The notes: a model not told the origin generated them from the sequence alone. Counted from the stretch's first letter, positions 18,120 to 28,928 are shown. The stretch is 35,187 bases of DNA from Gammaproteobacteria bacterium (GCA_030429175.1 JAUIDD010000022.1:1-35187), one strand, 5' to 3'. A program made the numbers and translations.

Positions 18120-18133
18120 CACCATAATTGGTG
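18120..18133. promoter_or_regulatory. Small palindrome between divergent genes, possible operator
   Basis: CACCA-TAAT-TGGTG has perfect five-base arms. It lies about 30 bases upstream of the hydantoinase start and about 110 bases before the tpiA promoter, so it would sit within the hydantoinase promoter region. No regulator is known from the sequence. Confidence 0.25.
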
Positions 18134-18230
18134 CTATATTCACTAGCATTAAGTGAAAGGCTACAGTATCTCTAAAAAAAAATAAAGAACAAATAATTAT
18201 TATAATGACAAGATGTATTTATTTTAGTTT

Positions 18231-18259
18231 TTGATCTTTTGTGGATGTGCAGGTAGAAT
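18231..18259 (+). promoter_or_regulatory. Promoter of tpiA-secG (and possibly nuo)
   Basis: TTGATC (18231-18236) and TAGAAT (18254-18259) are exactly 17 bases apart, matching 4 and 5 of 6 consensus positions. Transcription would start near 18266, leaving about 23 bases before ATG 18289; this argues against the upstream GTG 18241 as start. A perfect TATAAT at 18201-18206 has no recognisable -35 box. Confidence 0.55.
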
Positions 18260-18288
18260 TAACGCCTTTCAACACTGGGGTGTTCTAT

Positions 18289-19047
18289 ATGCGCAAGCCT
18301 CTGATTGCAGGTAACTGGAAAATGCATGGTACAATTGCGTTTACGCGTAATTTGTTAGAGCCTGTTATTGCCGGTGTGCAAAATATAACAGATGTGGATT
18401 TTGCTGTTTTCCCTCCCTTCACTTATCTTGCTGAAGTGCAAAAACTATTAACACAAACATCAATTTTTTGGGGTGCACAAACGGTATCGGATTTGCCTGA
18501 TGGTGCATTAACTGGGGAAATATCAACCAGCATGTTGCTTGATTTAGGGTGTCGTTATGTGCTTGTCGGTCACTCTGAGCGTAGACATATTTTGGGTGAG
18601 TCAAGTGAGTTGGTTGCGCGCAAAGTAAAAGCGGCTTTTCAAGCAGGGCTAACACCTATTTTGTGTGTTGGAGAAACAATAGAGCAGCGTAATGCCGATA
18701 AAACATTGGAAATTATACAAGAACAACTTGCACATGTGTTCAGATTCAAAGATAATCTGCCTGCGCCGACATCACTGATAATTGCATATGAGCCTGTTTG
18801 GGCAATTGGCACAGGGCGTACAGCAACGCCAGAACAAGCTGATGAGGTTCATGCGGCGATTCGAGCATATTGTGAGCAAGAAGTGACGGGTATGGGTGAA
18901 CAAGTACGCATTTTGTATGGTGGCAGTGTTAAACCTGAAAATGCAGCAGGACTTTCTGCTATGCCAAATGTAGATGGTGCGTTAATTGGCGGTGCATCGC
19001 TTAAAGCTGAGCAATTTATTGAGATAGGTAACCAATGGAACAAATAA
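18289..19047 (+). CDS. tpiA: Triosephosphate isomerase TpiA
   Basis: TpiA interconverts dihydroxyacetone phosphate and glyceraldehyde 3-phosphate in glycolysis and gluconeogenesis. The 252-residue product (E. coli 255) has K11 in GNWKMHG, H95 in VGHSERR and E168 in AYEPVWAIGTG, the complete catalytic set, plus the phosphate-loop sequence LYGGSVKPENA. ATG 18289 gives the family start MRKPLIAGNWKM. The frame is open to GTG 18241, but that codon lies upstream of the likely transcription start. The gene overlaps secG by 13 bases, as is usual for this conserved tpiA-secG-nuo arrangement. Its product glyceraldehyde 3-phosphate is also a substrate of PdxS. Confidence 0.98.
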   Translation: MRKPLIAGNWKMHGTIAFTRNLLEPVIAGVQNITDVDFAVFPPFTYLAEVQKLLTQTSIFWGAQTVSDLPDGALTGEISTSMLLDLGCRYVLVGHSERRHILGESSELVARKVKAAFQAGLTPILCVGETIEQRNADKTLEIIQEQLAHVFRFKDNLPAPTSLIIAYEPVWAIGTGRTATPEQADEVHAAIRAYCEQEVTGMGEQVRILYGGSVKPENAAGLSAMPNVDGALIGGASLKAEQFIEIGNQWNK

Positions 19048-19433
19048 TAATTATCATACATGTGATTGTTGCCGTTTGTGTGATCGGACTGGTGTTAGTT
19101 CAGCACGGTAAGGGTGCTGATGTGGGTGCTTCATTTGGTAGTGGTTCTTCTAATACGATGTTTGGTAGCCAAGGTTCTATGTCGTTCTTGATGAAGGTTA
19201 CTGGGTTACTGGCAGCAATTTTTTTTGCAACAAATCTCACATTAAGTTATATAGTGGGTCATCGTGCGAGTGTAATGGTAGCGCCAATTCAGTCTAATGC
19301 GCCAAGCGTGATAAAGACTGCTACTACAGATAAATCACAAAAAACAAAACAACAGCAGATTATTTTTCCCTCGATCAATAAAATCACACAAGGTAGTGAG
19401 ACTGGATCCTTAAGTGGAGGCAGTAAAAACTAG
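19035..19433 (+). CDS. secG: Preprotein translocase subunit SecG
   Basis: SecG is the small auxiliary subunit of the SecYEG channel and assists SecA-driven export. The 132-residue product has two membrane helices (about residues 3-22 and 50-72) and between them the family loop VQHGKGADVGASFGSGSSNTMFGSQG (signature KGADxGASFG). The Ser/Gln/Lys/Thr-rich tail after residue 75 is longer than in E. coli (110 residues in total) and carries no motif. ATG 19035 lies inside tpiA. The stop is followed four bases later by tRNA-Leu. Confidence 0.95.
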   Translation: MEQIIIIIHVIVAVCVIGLVLVQHGKGADVGASFGSGSSNTMFGSQGSMSFLMKVTGLLAAIFFATNLTLSYIVGHRASVMVAPIQSNAPSVIKTATTDKSQKTKQQQIIFPSINKITQGSETGSLSGGSKN

Positions 19434-19437
19434 GTAT

Positions 19438-19522
19438 GCCGAAGTGGTGGAATTGGTAGACACGCAGTCTTGAGGGGGCTGTGGCGAAAGTCGTGTCGGT
19501 TCGAGTCCGACCTTCGGCACCA
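19438..19522 (+). tRNA. tRNA-Leu (anticodon GAG)
   Basis: An 85-base class II tRNA with a variable arm and encoded CCA. GCCGAAG pairs with CTTCGGC; the anticodon arm is CAGTC-TTGAGGG-GGCTG with GAG at the anticodon positions; the T arm holds GGTTCGAGTCC. It lies between secG (4 bases) and nuoA (17 bases), with no terminator, so it must be cut out of a longer mRNA or share its promoter. Confidence 0.96.
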
Positions 19523-19539
19523 TTAAAGAAGGATTTATA

Positions 19540-19896
19540 ATGTTAACAAGTTATTTTCCAGTACTGATTTTTATTTTAGTGGCGTTATTTGTCGGTACGT
19601 TAGCATTGAGCGTGGGTGGCTTGCTCGGTCCACGTAAGCCGGGTGTTGCTAAGGATTCTCCTTATGAGTGTGGGTTTGAAGCTTTTTCAGATGCACGCAT
19701 GCCTTTTGATGTGCGCTATTATCTTGTTGCTATCTTATTTATTATCTTTGACCTTGAAACCGCTTTCTTATTTCCATGGGCGGTAGTGATTCATCATATT
19801 GGTTGGCTTGGTTTTTGGGCAATGATACTATTCTTATTTATTCTCGTGATTGGTTTTGTCTACGAGTGGAAGAAAGGTGCCTTGGAGTGGGAGTGA
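19540..19896 (+). CDS. nuoA: NADH-quinone oxidoreductase subunit A
   Basis: NuoA is a small membrane subunit of complex I near the quinone site. The 118-residue product has three membrane helices and the conserved segments [11 protein letters not shown] and [19 protein letters not shown]-type sequence (here [20 protein letters not shown]). The ATG follows AAGGA at good spacing. It is the first gene of the full nuoA-N operon, 17 bases behind tRNA-Leu. Confidence 0.98.
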   Translation: MLTSYFPVLIFILVALFVGTLALSVGGLLGPRKPGVAKDSPYECGFEAFSDARMPFDVRYYLVAILFIIFDLETAFLFPWAVVIHHIGWLGFWAMILFLFILVIGFVYEWKKGALEWE

Positions 19897-19899
19897 TAC

Positions 19900-20391
19900 A
19901 TGCTGTTAAATCCGTTAAGTAAAGATGGTTATTTGCTGACGAGTTATGATCGTGTTGTCAATTGGGCACGTAGTGGTTCTTTGTGGCCGATGACGTTTGG
20001 TTTGGCATGCTGTGCTGTTGAAATGATGCATAGTGCAGCCTCGCGGTATGATACTGACCGATTTGGTTTAGGTGTGTTTCGCCCAAGCCCACGTCAATCT
20101 GATGTGATGATTGTAGCAGGTACACTTTGTAATAAGATGGCGCCAGCGCTACGCAAGGTTTACGATCAAATGCCAGAGCCGCGTTGGGTGATTTCAATGG
20201 GTTCTTGTGCTAACGGTGGTGGGTATTATCATTATGCTTATTCGGTTGTGCGTGGTTGTGATCGTATTGTGCCGGTAGACATATACGTGCCAGGTTGCCC
20301 ACCGACGGCAGAAGCGTTAGTTTATGGTTGTATCCAGTTACAAAATAAAATACGTAGTCGTAAGGTATTAGCGCGAGAGGAGATAGTATGA
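19900..20391 (+). CDS. nuoB: NADH-quinone oxidoreductase subunit B
   Basis: NuoB carries iron-sulfur cluster N2, the last electron carrier before quinone. In the 163-residue product the four ligands are visible in [11 protein letters not shown] (adjacent cysteines), MGSCANGG and [11 protein letters not shown]. The start ATG follows nuoA by three bases; the end overlaps nuoC in an ATGA junction. Confidence 0.98.
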   Translation: MLLNPLSKDGYLLTSYDRVVNWARSGSLWPMTFGLACCAVEMMHSAASRYDTDRFGLGVFRPSPRQSDVMIVAGTLCNKMAPALRKVYDQMPEPRWVISMGSCANGGGYYHYAYSVVRGCDRIVPVDIYVPGCPPTAEALVYGCIQLQNKIRSRKVLAREEIV

Positions 20392-21074
20392 CGGATCAAC
20401 TCGTAAACGATCTGCAAGCGCAGTTCGGTGATAAGCTATTACGTATCGATACTTGGGATATGATTACTGTCGAGTTAGGGCGTGAACACTTGCTCGAAGT
20501 ATGTCAACATCTGCATGATGAATCGCGTTTTAAATTTACAATGTTACTTGATGTATGTGGTGTTGATTACTTGCATTATGGTTTATCAGAGTGGCGCACT
20601 GAAACGACAACCGCTACTGGATTTAGTCGTGGTGTTGATGTGGAAAACATGCAGCGCGTGATTGACTGGGATAAGCCACGTTTTGCAGCAGTGTATCATT
20701 TACTTTCAATCCCAAATAATCAACGTATTCGCCTAAAAGTATTTTTAGATAAAGAAGATTTAACTGTGCCATCAGTGATCTCAATTTGGGATTCTGCGAA
20801 CTGGTTTGAGCGTGAAGCTTATGACCTATTTGGTATTCAGTTTGATGGTCACCCAGATCTTAGAAGACTACTAACTGACTATGGCTTTAAAGGTCACCCA
20901 TTCCGTAAGGATTTTCCCTTAATTGGTGAGCTTGAGATGCGCTATGATGCGGCATCGGGCCGCTGTGTTTATGAGCCAGTGAGTATTCAACCACGCGTAT
21001 TAGTGCCAAAGGTTATTCGCGAAGATAACCGTTATCGCGAACAGACTGTAAAGGAGGCGCCAGCCGATGCCTGA
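20388..21074 (+). CDS. nuoC: NADH-quinone oxidoreductase subunit C
   Basis: NuoC (30-kDa subunit) belongs to the peripheral arm that contacts NuoD. The 228-residue product holds the family signature [20 protein letters not shown] followed by [18 protein letters not shown]. It is a separate gene, not fused to nuoD as in E. coli. Its start overlaps nuoB by four bases and its end overlaps nuoD by eight. Confidence 0.98.
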   Translation: MTDQLVNDLQAQFGDKLLRIDTWDMITVELGREHLLEVCQHLHDESRFKFTMLLDVCGVDYLHYGLSEWRTETTTATGFSRGVDVENMQRVIDWDKPRFAAVYHLLSIPNNQRIRLKVFLDKEDLTVPSVISIWDSANWFEREAYDLFGIQFDGHPDLRRLLTDYGFKGHPFRKDFPLIGELEMRYDAASGRCVYEPVSIQPRVLVPKVIREDNRYREQTVKEAPADA

Positions 21075-22323
21075 ATTACGTAACTATACAATCAACTTTG
21101 GTCCACAACATCCAGCGGCACATGGTGTATTACGTTTAATTGTTGAGATGGATGGTGAGGTTGTCATTGGTACCGATCCACATATTGGTTTGCTTCATCG
21201 TGCTACCGAAAAACTCGCCGAAAGTAAACCTTACAACCAAAGCATCGGTTATATGGACCGTCTTGATTATGTTTCGATGATGGCGAACGAACATGGTTAT
21301 GTATTAGCGATCGAAAAGCTTCTTGGTATTAAGCCACCGATTCGTGCGCAGTATATTCGCGTATTATTTGCAGAGATCACACGTATCTTAAATCATTTGT
21401 TGTGGTTAGGTTGTCACGCGCTTGATGTGGGTGCGATGACGGTCTTTTTATACTGTTTTCGTGATCGTGAAGCATTGTTTGATGCTTATGAAGCGGTTTC
21501 TGGTGCGCGTATGCATGCGACCTATTTTCGCCCGGGTGGTGTCTATCGTGATTTACCCGATACGATGCCTCAGTATAAATCTTCTATTTGGCATGGTGAA
21601 AAAGCTACAGCAAAACGTAATGAAGATCGTCAAGGTTCCTTATTAGATTATCTTGAATATTTTACAGAGAATTTACCTAAAACATTAGATGAATGTGAAA
21701 CACTATTAACTGAGAATCGTATTTGGAAACAGCGCACTGTTGGTATTGGTTGTATTTCAGCAGAGCGTGCGATTGCCTTGGGTTTGACGGGTGCCAATTT
21801 ACGTAGTACAGGTGTGGCATGGGATTTGCGTAAGCACCAACCTTATGAAGTATATGATAAGCTTGATTTTGATATTCCAATTGGTAGTAAAGAAGGTGAT
21901 TGCTACGATCGTTATGTGGTAAGAGTTGAAGAAATGCGTCAATCGAATCGGATTATATGTCAGTGTATTGAATGGCTCAAAAAAAATCCTGGACCGGTGA
22001 TGATCGATGATTATAAAATTGCACCTCCACCACGGACTGTGATGAAGGAAGATATGGAAGCATTAATTCACCACTTCAAACATTTTACTGAAGGTTATAC
22101 TGTGCCAGTTGGTGAGGCTTATGCTGCAGTAGAACATCCCAAAGGCGAATTCGGTGCATATATTATTTCTGATGGTGCTAACAAACCTTATCGTCTTAAA
22201 ATTCGTCCGCCGTGCTTTTTAGCATTGCCTGCTCTGCAAGAAATGGTCAAAGGCCATATGTTGGCAGACTTAGTAACGATACTTTCTAGCGTGGATATTG
22301 TTTTAGGCGAAATAGATCGATAA
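21067..22323 (+). CDS. nuoD: NADH-quinone oxidoreductase subunit D
   Basis: NuoD (49-kDa subunit) forms the quinone cavity with NuoB. The 418-residue product begins close to the conserved [16 protein letters not shown] and contains [14 protein letters not shown], the [10 protein letters not shown] stretch and the ending [22 protein letters not shown] 21067 lies within the end of nuoC with GGAGG ten bases ahead. Confidence 0.98.
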   Translation: MPELRNYTINFGPQHPAAHGVLRLIVEMDGEVVIGTDPHIGLLHRATEKLAESKPYNQSIGYMDRLDYVSMMANEHGYVLAIEKLLGIKPPIRAQYIRVLFAEITRILNHLLWLGCHALDVGAMTVFLYCFRDREALFDAYEAVSGARMHATYFRPGGVYRDLPDTMPQYKSSIWHGEKATAKRNEDRQGSLLDYLEYFTENLPKTLDECETLLTENRIWKQRTVGIGCISAERAIALGLTGANLRSTGVAWDLRKHQPYEVYDKLDFDIPIGSKEGDCYDRYVVRVEEMRQSNRIICQCIEWLKKNPGPVMIDDYKIAPPPRTVMKEDMEALIHHFKHFTEGYTVPVGEAYAAVEHPKGEFGAYIISDGANKPYRLKIRPPCFLALPALQEMVKGHMLADLVTILSSVDIVLGEIDR

Positions 22324-22340
22324 AGGTGCATAGGTAACAC

Positions 22341-22841
22341 ATGAAATTATCAGATACAGTAAAACAACAAATTGACCATTGGCTTAAAAAGTTTACGCCA
22401 GAACAACAACGTTCAGTTGTGGTTGAAGCGTTGTTATTAGTCCAAGATCAAAATGGTGGTTGGTTGAGTGAGCCAGCAATGGATGCGGTTGCTGATTATC
22501 TTAAGCTTGCACGTATTGAAGTGTATGAGGTTGCGACATTCTACGATATGTTTGAACTAGCACCTGTTGGCCAACACAAAATTGCTATTTGTACCAATAT
22601 ATCTTGTCAATTACGTGGCTCAGAAGAAATAGTTTTAGCGGTTAAAAAACGTTTGGGTGTGGGTCCTGGACAAACAACTAAAGACGGTAAGTTTTTTGTG
22701 CGTGAAACAGAATGTTTAGGTGCCTGTATTGGTGCGCCAATGTGTCAAATTGATGATAAAAATTACCATGAAAATTTAACTCCAGAAAAAATGGTTGCAT
22801 TAATTGATGCGCTTGACAAGGAGGGTGCACATGCAGCTTAA
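22341..22841 (+). CDS. nuoE: NADH-quinone oxidoreductase subunit E
   Basis: NuoE (24-kDa subunit) holds the [2Fe-2S] cluster N1a in the NADH dehydrogenase module. The 166-residue product has a thioredoxin-like C-terminal half with the four ligands in CTNISCQLRG and ETECLGACIGAP. The N-terminal helical part contains VEVYEVATFYDMF-type sequence (here IEVYEVATFYDMFEL). The gene overlaps nuoF by 11 bases. Confidence 0.97.
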   Translation: MKLSDTVKQQIDHWLKKFTPEQQRSVVVEALLLVQDQNGGWLSEPAMDAVADYLKLARIEVYEVATFYDMFELAPVGQHKIAICTNISCQLRGSEEIVLAVKKRLGVGPGQTTKDGKFFVRETECLGACIGAPMCQIDDKNYHENLTPEKMVALIDALDKEGAHAA

Positions 22842-24099
22842 CCAAGTATGTCTACGTACAATTACATTAAATGATCCAGCTTCGCTAAAAACCTATGAAA
22901 GTCTTGGTGGTTATAAAGTAGCACGACGTATTTTTACTGAGAAGACACCACCTACAGAAATCATTGGCGAACTTAAAAAATCAGTATTGCGTGGTCGAGG
23001 TGGTGCGGGCTTTCCGACGGGATTAAAGTGGAGTTTTATTTCACACGATAAGCCTGGTCCCAAATATGTATTGTGTAATTCGGATGAGAGTGAACCAGGC
23101 ACCTGTAAAGATCGCGATATCATGCGTTATAATCCACATCAACTACTCGAAGGGTTATTGATTGCTTGTTATGTCATGGGTGCTGAAACTGCATACAATT
23201 TACTTCGCGGTGAGTTTTGGGAGCCGTTTGAGGTATGTGAGAAAGCATTAAAAGAAGCAACTGAAGCGGGTTACATTGGTGAGCGTGTCTTTGGTAGTGA
23301 TGTTACTATCCATATCCATAATTTTCGTACTGCAGGTGCTTATATTTGTGGAGAAGAAACGGCATTGATGAATGCACTTGAAGGTCGTCGCCCATTACCA
23401 CGCTTTAAACCACCATTCCCAGCTAACTTTGGTTTTTATGGCTACCCAAGTAATATCAATAACACTGAATCCTACGCGTCGGTACCGATGATTTTAGAAA
23501 AGGGTGCCGATTGGTTTTTAAATCTAGGTACCGAAAAAAGTGGTGGTGCTAAGATTTTTTGTGTGTCGGGACATGTGGCAAAACCCGGTAACTACGAAAT
23601 TTCAATGGGCACACCATTTAAAGACTTATTAGAATTAGCCGGTGGCATGTTACCTGGATCAAAACTAAAAGCTGTGATTCCAGGTGGTAGTTCCATGCCA
23701 GTGGTACCTGCTGAGATTATGATGAAAACAAATATGGACTACGAATCGATTCAAGCAGCAGGTTCGATGCTTGGTTCAGGTGGTGTAATCGTAATGGATC
23801 ATAAAACGTGTATGGTTAAGACATTGCAGCGTATTGCAAAGTTTTACATGCATGAATCTTGTGGTCAGTGTACTCCTTGTCGTGAGGGCACAGGTTGGAT
23901 TTATCGTTTAGTGACAAAAATCGAAAATGGTGAGGCGACGATAGCGGATCTTGATCGACTCGCAAAAGTTGCAAAAAATATTGATGGTAGCACAATATGT
24001 GCATTTGGTGAGGCGGCAGCATGGCCAGTTCATGGCATGTTGAAGCATTTTTATGATGAATTTGAATACCATGTGAAGCATGGTAAATGTATGGTTTAA
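22831..24099 (+). CDS. nuoF: NADH-quinone oxidoreductase subunit F
   Basis: NuoF (51-kDa subunit) binds NADH and FMN and carries cluster N3. The 422-residue product has the nucleotide loop GRGGAGFPTGLKW, the flavin-site sequence YICGEETALMNALEG, and the N3 ligands in SCGQCTPCREG with a later cysteine in STICAFGEAA. The start ATG 22831 is chosen because AAGGAGG lies seven bases ahead and the family starts near here; the frame is open to 22804 inside nuoE. Confidence 0.98.
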   Translation: MQLNQVCLRTITLNDPASLKTYESLGGYKVARRIFTEKTPPTEIIGELKKSVLRGRGGAGFPTGLKWSFISHDKPGPKYVLCNSDESEPGTCKDRDIMRYNPHQLLEGLLIACYVMGAETAYNLLRGEFWEPFEVCEKALKEATEAGYIGERVFGSDVTIHIHNFRTAGAYICGEETALMNALEGRRPLPRFKPPFPANFGFYGYPSNINNTESYASVPMILEKGADWFLNLGTEKSGGAKIFCVSGHVAKPGNYEISMGTPFKDLLELAGGMLPGSKLKAVIPGGSSMPVVPAEIMMKTNMDYESIQAAGSMLGSGGVIVMDHKTCMVKTLQRIAKFYMHESCGQCTPCREGTGWIYRLVTKIENGEATIADLDRLAKVAKNIDGSTICAFGEAAAWPVHGMLKHFYDEFEYHVKHGKCMV

Positions 24100-24103
24100 T
24101 ACT

Positions 24104-26470
24104 ATGGTCGAATTTGAAATCGATGGTAAAAGAGTAAGTGCACCAGAAGGTGCAATGATTATTGAAGCTGCAGATGCTGCAGGCATTTATATTCCGCGTT
24201 TCTGTTATCATCATAAACTATCTGTTGTTGCGAACTGTCGTATGTGTTTAGTTGAAATATCAACGGCACATAAGGCATTGCCTGCATGCGCAACACCTGT
24301 CACGCAAGATATGAAAGTATTTACTCAGTCAGAAAAGGCATTAAGAGCGCAGCGCTTGGTGATGGAATTTTTACTGATTAACCATCCGCTTGACTGCCCA
24401 ATTTGCGATCAAGGTGGTGAATGTGAACTACAAGACTTGGCAATGGGTTTTGGTAATAGCCACTCTTGTTATGATCAACCTAAACGTGCGGTAGCCAGTG
24501 AAGATATCGGTCCCCTCATCGAAACAGAAATGACACGCTGCATACATTGCACCCGTTGTGTGCGTTTTGGTGAAGAAATAGCAGGGCTGCGTGAACTTGG
24601 TGTGGTTTTTCGCGGTGAAAATTCTGAGATTGGCACCTACGTCAAACACTTCGTTAAATCTGAATTATCCGGTAACATTATTGATCTTTGTCCAGTCGGC
24701 GCTTTGACAGCAAAGCCTTCGCGTTACAGTGAGCGTGCGTGGACACTACTCGAAAAACCGGGCATTGCACCCCATGACTGTGTTGGCTCTAACATTTACA
24801 TTAATACACGTACTCAAGAATATGCACCGCAGCAAGAAGTAATGCGTGTTAATCCTCGTAATAATGATGCGATTAATGAATGCTGGATTAGCGATCGTGA
24901 TCGTTTTTCTTATGAAGGCTTAAAACATACGGACCGTATTTTTAAACCTCGCATGAAAAAGAATGGCCATTGGATTGAAGTTGAATGGCAGTATGCATTG
25001 ATGGCAGTTGCTGATAGGTTACAAGCTATTGTGCAAAACCAATCACCACAACAAATTGCGGCATTAGTTTCACCAAATAGTACAGTCGAAGATTGTTTTA
25101 TGATGCAAAAATTGATGCGTGCACTTGGTTCTAACAACATCGATCACCGTTTGCGTGAATTAGATTTTTCAGACCAGGATAGCTGCCCACCTTTTGCAAA
25201 CTTAGGTATTAAAATTGCCGATGTCGAAAAATCTGATGTGATTTTAATGATTGGTTCAAAGGTGAATGCAGAGCAACCATTATTAGGTCATCGTATCAAT
25301 AAAGCGTTTCAAGCTGGTGCAACAGTGATGAGCATTAGTCCGATCGATGACCCAATGACATTTGATGTAGCGCATAAAATGATTGATGCAGACATTGTGA
25401 GTCGATTAGCAGAGGTAGCTAAAGCACTAGCAGATGATCGTGGCCAATCATATAAAGCATTGGCATTGATACAACCATCGGATACAGCGAAACACATTGC
25501 CAATGCACTTAAGGCAGGTCAGCACAGTTTTGTGATGATGGGTAATCTTGCGGTGCAACATCCACAAGCAGCTATGATCCGTGATTTGGTGCGTATCATT
25601 GGCGAGTTAACAGATATTATATTTGGTATGGTCACTGAAGGTGCGAATAGCTCAGGTGCTTATTTAGCGGGTGCAGTACCACACCGTGGTGTTGCTGGTG
25701 AGGCACTTAGTGAAACAGGTTTAACTGCTAAAGCATTATTAACAACTGATCCCGTGCGTGCTTACTTATTATTAAATATTGAGCCTGAATTTGATACGGC
25801 TTATCCAGCTCAAGCATTGAAAACGTTGCGAGATGCTGGTTGTGTAGTATGCATGACACCTTTTGCAACTAAAGAGATGGAAACATACGCTGACTTTATT
25901 CTACCAATCGCACCTTTTAGCGAAACGGCAGGCACATTTGTTAACATCGAAGGCACATGGCAACATTTTGCAGCTGTAAGTGTGCCACACGGTGATGCGA
26001 AACCTGCATGGAAAGTGTTACGTGTATTAGCAAACTTCTTGCAGCTAGATGATTTTGATTATCAAACAACGCACCAAATACGCAAACTAGTTACAAATAA
26101 GATTGAAACGATGCCTGAGTATCAGCCGGTTAAGTCATCCTTGACAAAATTAGCTAAGACAACATCACAGCTATACCGTTTAGCGATGCCGCATGGTTAT
26201 CGCGTCGACAATTTAGTACGTCGCGCATCTGCATTACAAGCATCGATTGATGCACAAGCGCGAGCAGTTAATGTAAATAGTCATACGGCTCAAATATTTG
26301 GTGTTAAGGATGCGACTAAAGTATTGGTAACACAAGGTGATCAGCAGAAAATATTACCATTGGTGATTAATGAAAGTGTTGCTGATCAGGTAGTGATGTT
26401 AGCAGGCGCTTTAGCTGAAACAGCCGGTTTTGGTAGCGCATTTTCTGATATTAAACTTGAGCCTGCGTAA
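24104..26470 (+). CDS. nuoG: NADH-quinone oxidoreductase subunit G
   Basis: NuoG (75-kDa subunit) relays electrons through several iron-sulfur clusters. The 788-residue product opens with a ferredoxin domain ([24 protein letters not shown]), the His-coordinated cluster region ([17 protein letters not shown]) and a 4Fe-4S region ([14 protein letters not shown]), followed by a molybdopterin oxidoreductase-like C-terminal part without cofactor residues. The extra N7 cluster of E. coli is apparently missing: only one cysteine remains in [13 protein letters not shown] 24104 gives the family start MVEFEIDG. An ATG at 24080 is in frame but lies inside nuoF; neither has a strong ribosome binding site. 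Confidence 0.96.
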   Translation: MVEFEIDGKRVSAPEGAMIIEAADAAGIYIPRFCYHHKLSVVANCRMCLVEISTAHKALPACATPVTQDMKVFTQSEKALRAQRLVMEFLLINHPLDCPICDQGGECELQDLAMGFGNSHSCYDQPKRAVASEDIGPLIETEMTRCIHCTRCVRFGEEIAGLRELGVVFRGENSEIGTYVKHFVKSELSGNIIDLCPVGALTAKPSRYSERAWTLLEKPGIAPHDCVGSNIYINTRTQEYAPQQEVMRVNPRNNDAINECWISDRDRFSYEGLKHTDRIFKPRMKKNGHWIEVEWQYALMAVADRLQAIVQNQSPQQIAALVSPNSTVEDCFMMQKLMRALGSNNIDHRLRELDFSDQDSCPPFANLGIKIADVEKSDVILMIGSKVNAEQPLLGHRINKAFQAGATVMSISPIDDPMTFDVAHKMIDADIVSRLAEVAKALADDRGQSYKALALIQPSDTAKHIANALKAGQHSFVMMGNLAVQHPQAAMIRDLVRIIGELTDIIFGMVTEGANSSGAYLAGAVPHRGVAGEALSETGLTAKALLTTDPVRAYLLLNIEPEFDTAYPAQALKTLRDAGCVVCMTPFATKEMETYADFILPIAPFSETAGTFVNIEGTWQHFAAVSVPHGDAKPAWKVLRVLANFLQLDDFDYQTTHQIRKLVTNKIETMPEYQPVKSSLTKLAKTTSQLYRLAMPHGYRVDNLVRRASALQASIDAQARAVNVNSHTAQIFGVKDATKVLVTQGDQQKILPLVINESVADQVVMLAGALAETAGFGSAFSDIKLEPA

Positions 26471-26487
26471 CGACGATAGAGGTAACT

Positions 26488-27501
26488 ATGTATTTACAGC
26501 AATTTATATCATTACTCTGGGTTCTATTATGGATCGTCGTGATTCTTGTGCCATTGTTTGGTTGTGTTGCCTATGTTACTTTTTTCGAACGTAAAGTCAT
26601 TAGTTATATTCAAGGCCGTATCGGTCCAAACCGCGTAGGAATTCGTGGTGTATTACAGCCTATTGCTGATGTATTCAAATTACTACATAAAGAAGTGATC
26701 CTGCCAAGTGCTTCTAACCGTTACCTGTTTTTAATTGCACCGATCCTTGCTTTATTTCCAGCGCTTGCTGCGTGGGCAGTAGTGCCTTTTGCACCGAGTT
26801 GGGTATTGGCTAATATTAATGCCGGGCTGCTGTACTTGTTTGCGATGACCTCATTAGGTGTGTATGGCATTATTATTTCTGGTTGGGCTTCTAACTCGAA
26901 ATATGCATTTTTAGGTGCTATGCGCTCAGCTGCACAAGTGGTTTCGTATGAAATTGCGATGAGTTTTGTATTTGTTAGTGTGTTATTATTATCAAATTCA
27001 TTGAATCTTTCAACGATCATTAAAAGCCAATCTGGTGGTTTTTGGCACTGGTACTGGTTACCATTATTACCGATGTTTTTTGTCTATTGGATTTCGGCAG
27101 TTGCCGAAACAAATCGTGCGCCATTTGATGTCAGTGAAGGCGAGTCAGAAATCGTTGCCGGTTTCCACGTCGAATACTCTGGTATGGGCTTTGCCTTATT
27201 CTTCTTGGCTGAATATGCCAATATGATTTTAGTTTCTGCCATTACAACTATGTTGTTCTTTGGTGGTTGGTTGTCTCCTTTCCAAGGGATACCTGGTTTA
27301 GATACTGCATTTGCCTGGGTGCCAGGGTTGATATGGATGCTATTAAAGATGTCATTCTTTATTTACGTATACTTTTGGTTGCGTGCGACATTCCCGCGTT
27401 ATCGTTATGATCAAATCATGCGATTAGGTTGGAAAGTATTAATACCACTCACGCTTGTATGGATTATAGCCGAAGCATTATTTATAGAGTTTTTAAGATG
27501 A
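26488..27501 (+). CDS. nuoH: NADH-quinone oxidoreductase subunit H
   Basis: NuoH (ND1) forms the membrane end of the quinone channel. The 337-residue product has about eight membrane helices and the conserved cytoplasmic loops [19 protein letters not shown] and [23 protein letters not shown] 26488 has GAGGT ahead of it. The end overlaps nuoI (ATGA). Confidence 0.98.
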   Translation: MYLQQFISLLWVLLWIVVILVPLFGCVAYVTFFERKVISYIQGRIGPNRVGIRGVLQPIADVFKLLHKEVILPSASNRYLFLIAPILALFPALAAWAVVPFAPSWVLANINAGLLYLFAMTSLGVYGIIISGWASNSKYAFLGAMRSAAQVVSYEIAMSFVFVSVLLLSNSLNLSTIIKSQSGGFWHWYWLPLLPMFFVYWISAVAETNRAPFDVSEGESEIVAGFHVEYSGMGFALFFLAEYANMILVSAITTMLFFGGWLSPFQGIPGLDTAFAWVPGLIWMLLKMSFFIYVYFWLRATFPRYRYDQIMRLGWKVLIPLTLVWIIAEALFIEFLR

Positions 27502-27992
27502 TGAAGACACTAACAAGATTATTTAAGACATTTACATTGTGGGAATTATTTCAAGGACTCGGTGTTACTGGACGTAATTTTTTCTTACGTAAAGTCACGA
27601 TACAATACCCAGAAGAAGAAACGCCAATTTCACCACGTTTTCGTGGCTTGCTGGCGTTGCGTCGTTATCCTAATGGTGAAGAACGTTGTATTGCTTGTAA
27701 ATTATGCGAGGCTGTCTGCCCTGCATGTGCGATTACCATCGAAGCAGGTCCGCGCGAAAGTGATGGTTCACGCCGTACCACAAAATATGAAATTGATAAT
27801 TTCAAATGTATTAAATGTGGCTTTTGTGAAGAAGCGTGTCCGGTTGATTCAATCGTTTTAACTTCTGAGATGCATTATCATATTTCACAGCGTGGCGATA
27901 ACATTATGACGAAAGAAAAATTATTGATGATTGGCGATATCTATGAGAGTCGTTTGGCACAGGATCGTAAGAGTGATGAGAAATACAGATAA
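27498..27992 (+). CDS. nuoI: NADH-quinone oxidoreductase subunit I
   Basis: NuoI (TYKY subunit) carries two [4Fe-4S] clusters, N6a and N6b, that connect NuoG to NuoB. The 164-residue product shows both motifs: [12 protein letters not shown] and [12 protein letters not shown], plus [18 protein letters not shown] ahead of them. Two adjacent ATG codons (27498 and 27501) are possible; 27498 overlaps the nuoH stop in the ATGA manner seen elsewhere in the operon. The frame is open to 27429 inside nuoH, without family similarity. Confidence 0.97.
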   Translation: MMKTLTRLFKTFTLWELFQGLGVTGRNFFLRKVTIQYPEEETPISPRFRGLLALRRYPNGEERCIACKLCEAVCPACAITIEAGPRESDGSRRTTKYEIDNFKCIKCGFCEEACPVDSIVLTSEMHYHISQRGDNIMTKEKLLMIGDIYESRLAQDRKSDEKYR

Positions 27993-28007
27993 GAGGAGCC
28001 AGTTGGC

Positions 28008-28619
28008 ATGAATGGTTTTCCAATATACGAAATAATATTTTACGTGTTTGCAACTTTGCTGGTCGGTGCATCATTATTCGTCGTGATTTCACGTAATACA
28101 GTACACAGTGTATTGGCATTAATCACAGCATTTTTTTGTAGTGCGGTGTTGTGGATGTTGTTGCAAGCAGAGTTCTTGGCCTTAATTTTGGTGGTTGTTT
28201 ACGTGGGTGCGGTCATGACATTGTTACTGTTTGTAGTGATGATGTTAAATATCGATCTTGAAAAAATTCGTGAAAAGTTTACCCGTATCCTACCTATTTC
28301 TGTTGTTGTTTTGGTGTTGCTTGCCACCATACTATCACTCGCATACAGCAATAAATATATTAAATCCTTTGCAAACCTGCCAATACATTATCCTGAAAAT
28401 TATAGTAATACTAAAGCAATGGGCACATTACTCTTTACCCAGTACTTATACCCATTTGAGATTGCAGCGATGATATTATTGGTGGCAATGATTTCTGCTA
28501 TCGTGCTCTCGTTTTTTGGTCGCAAACCAGGTACCAAGTCACAGAATATTTCTAGTCAGCAAGCGGTGACGAAGCAAGATCGCTTGAAAATTATTAACAT
28601 TAAGCCGGAGAAATCCTGA
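28008..28619 (+). CDS. nuoJ: NADH-quinone oxidoreductase subunit J
   Basis: NuoJ (ND6) is a membrane subunit with a pi-bulge helix important for coupling. The 203-residue product has five membrane helices and the conserved stretch [20 protein letters not shown], where the bulge occurs. The C-terminus is a hydrophilic tail rich in Ser, Gln and Lys. GAGGAG precedes the ATG. The stop overlaps nuoK (TGATG). Confidence 0.97.
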   Translation: MNGFPIYEIIFYVFATLLVGASLFVVISRNTVHSVLALITAFFCSAVLWMLLQAEFLALILVVVYVGAVMTLLLFVVMMLNIDLEKIREKFTRILPISVVVLVLLATILSLAYSNKYIKSFANLPIHYPENYSNTKAMGTLLFTQYLYPFEIAAMILLVAMISAIVLSFFGRKPGTKSQNISSQQAVTKQDRLKIINIKPEKS

Positions 28620-28921
28620 TGCCCATGAGTGCTTTTTTGATATTAGCGTCTGTTGTCTTTGCGATTAGCTTCGCCGGTATTATCATTAATCGCAAGAATG
28701 TGCTCATTCTCTTGATGTGCATTGAATTAGCATTATTGGCAGTGAATTTTAACTTCTTAACTTTCGCTCAATATTTAGGAGCGGGTGCTGGTGAAATATT
28801 TGTATTCTTCGTCTTAACGGTTGCTGCTGCAGAGACGGCCATTGGGCTTGCGATTTTAGTACTCTACTATCGCAAGAATAAAACGATTAATGTTCAAGCG
28901 ATGAATCAACTTAAAGGGTAA
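28619..28921 (+). CDS. nuoK: NADH-quinone oxidoreductase subunit K
   Basis: NuoK (ND4L) is a three-helix proton-path subunit. The 100-residue product has the two membrane glutamates in the expected places: [11 protein letters not shown] and [11 protein letters not shown]. The start ATG shares one base with the nuoJ stop. Confidence 0.98.
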   Translation: MPMSAFLILASVVFAISFAGIIINRKNVLILLMCIELALLAVNFNFLTFAQYLGAGAGEIFVFFVLTVAAAETAIGLAILVLYYRKNKTINVQAMNQLKG

Positions 28922-28928
28922 GAGACAC

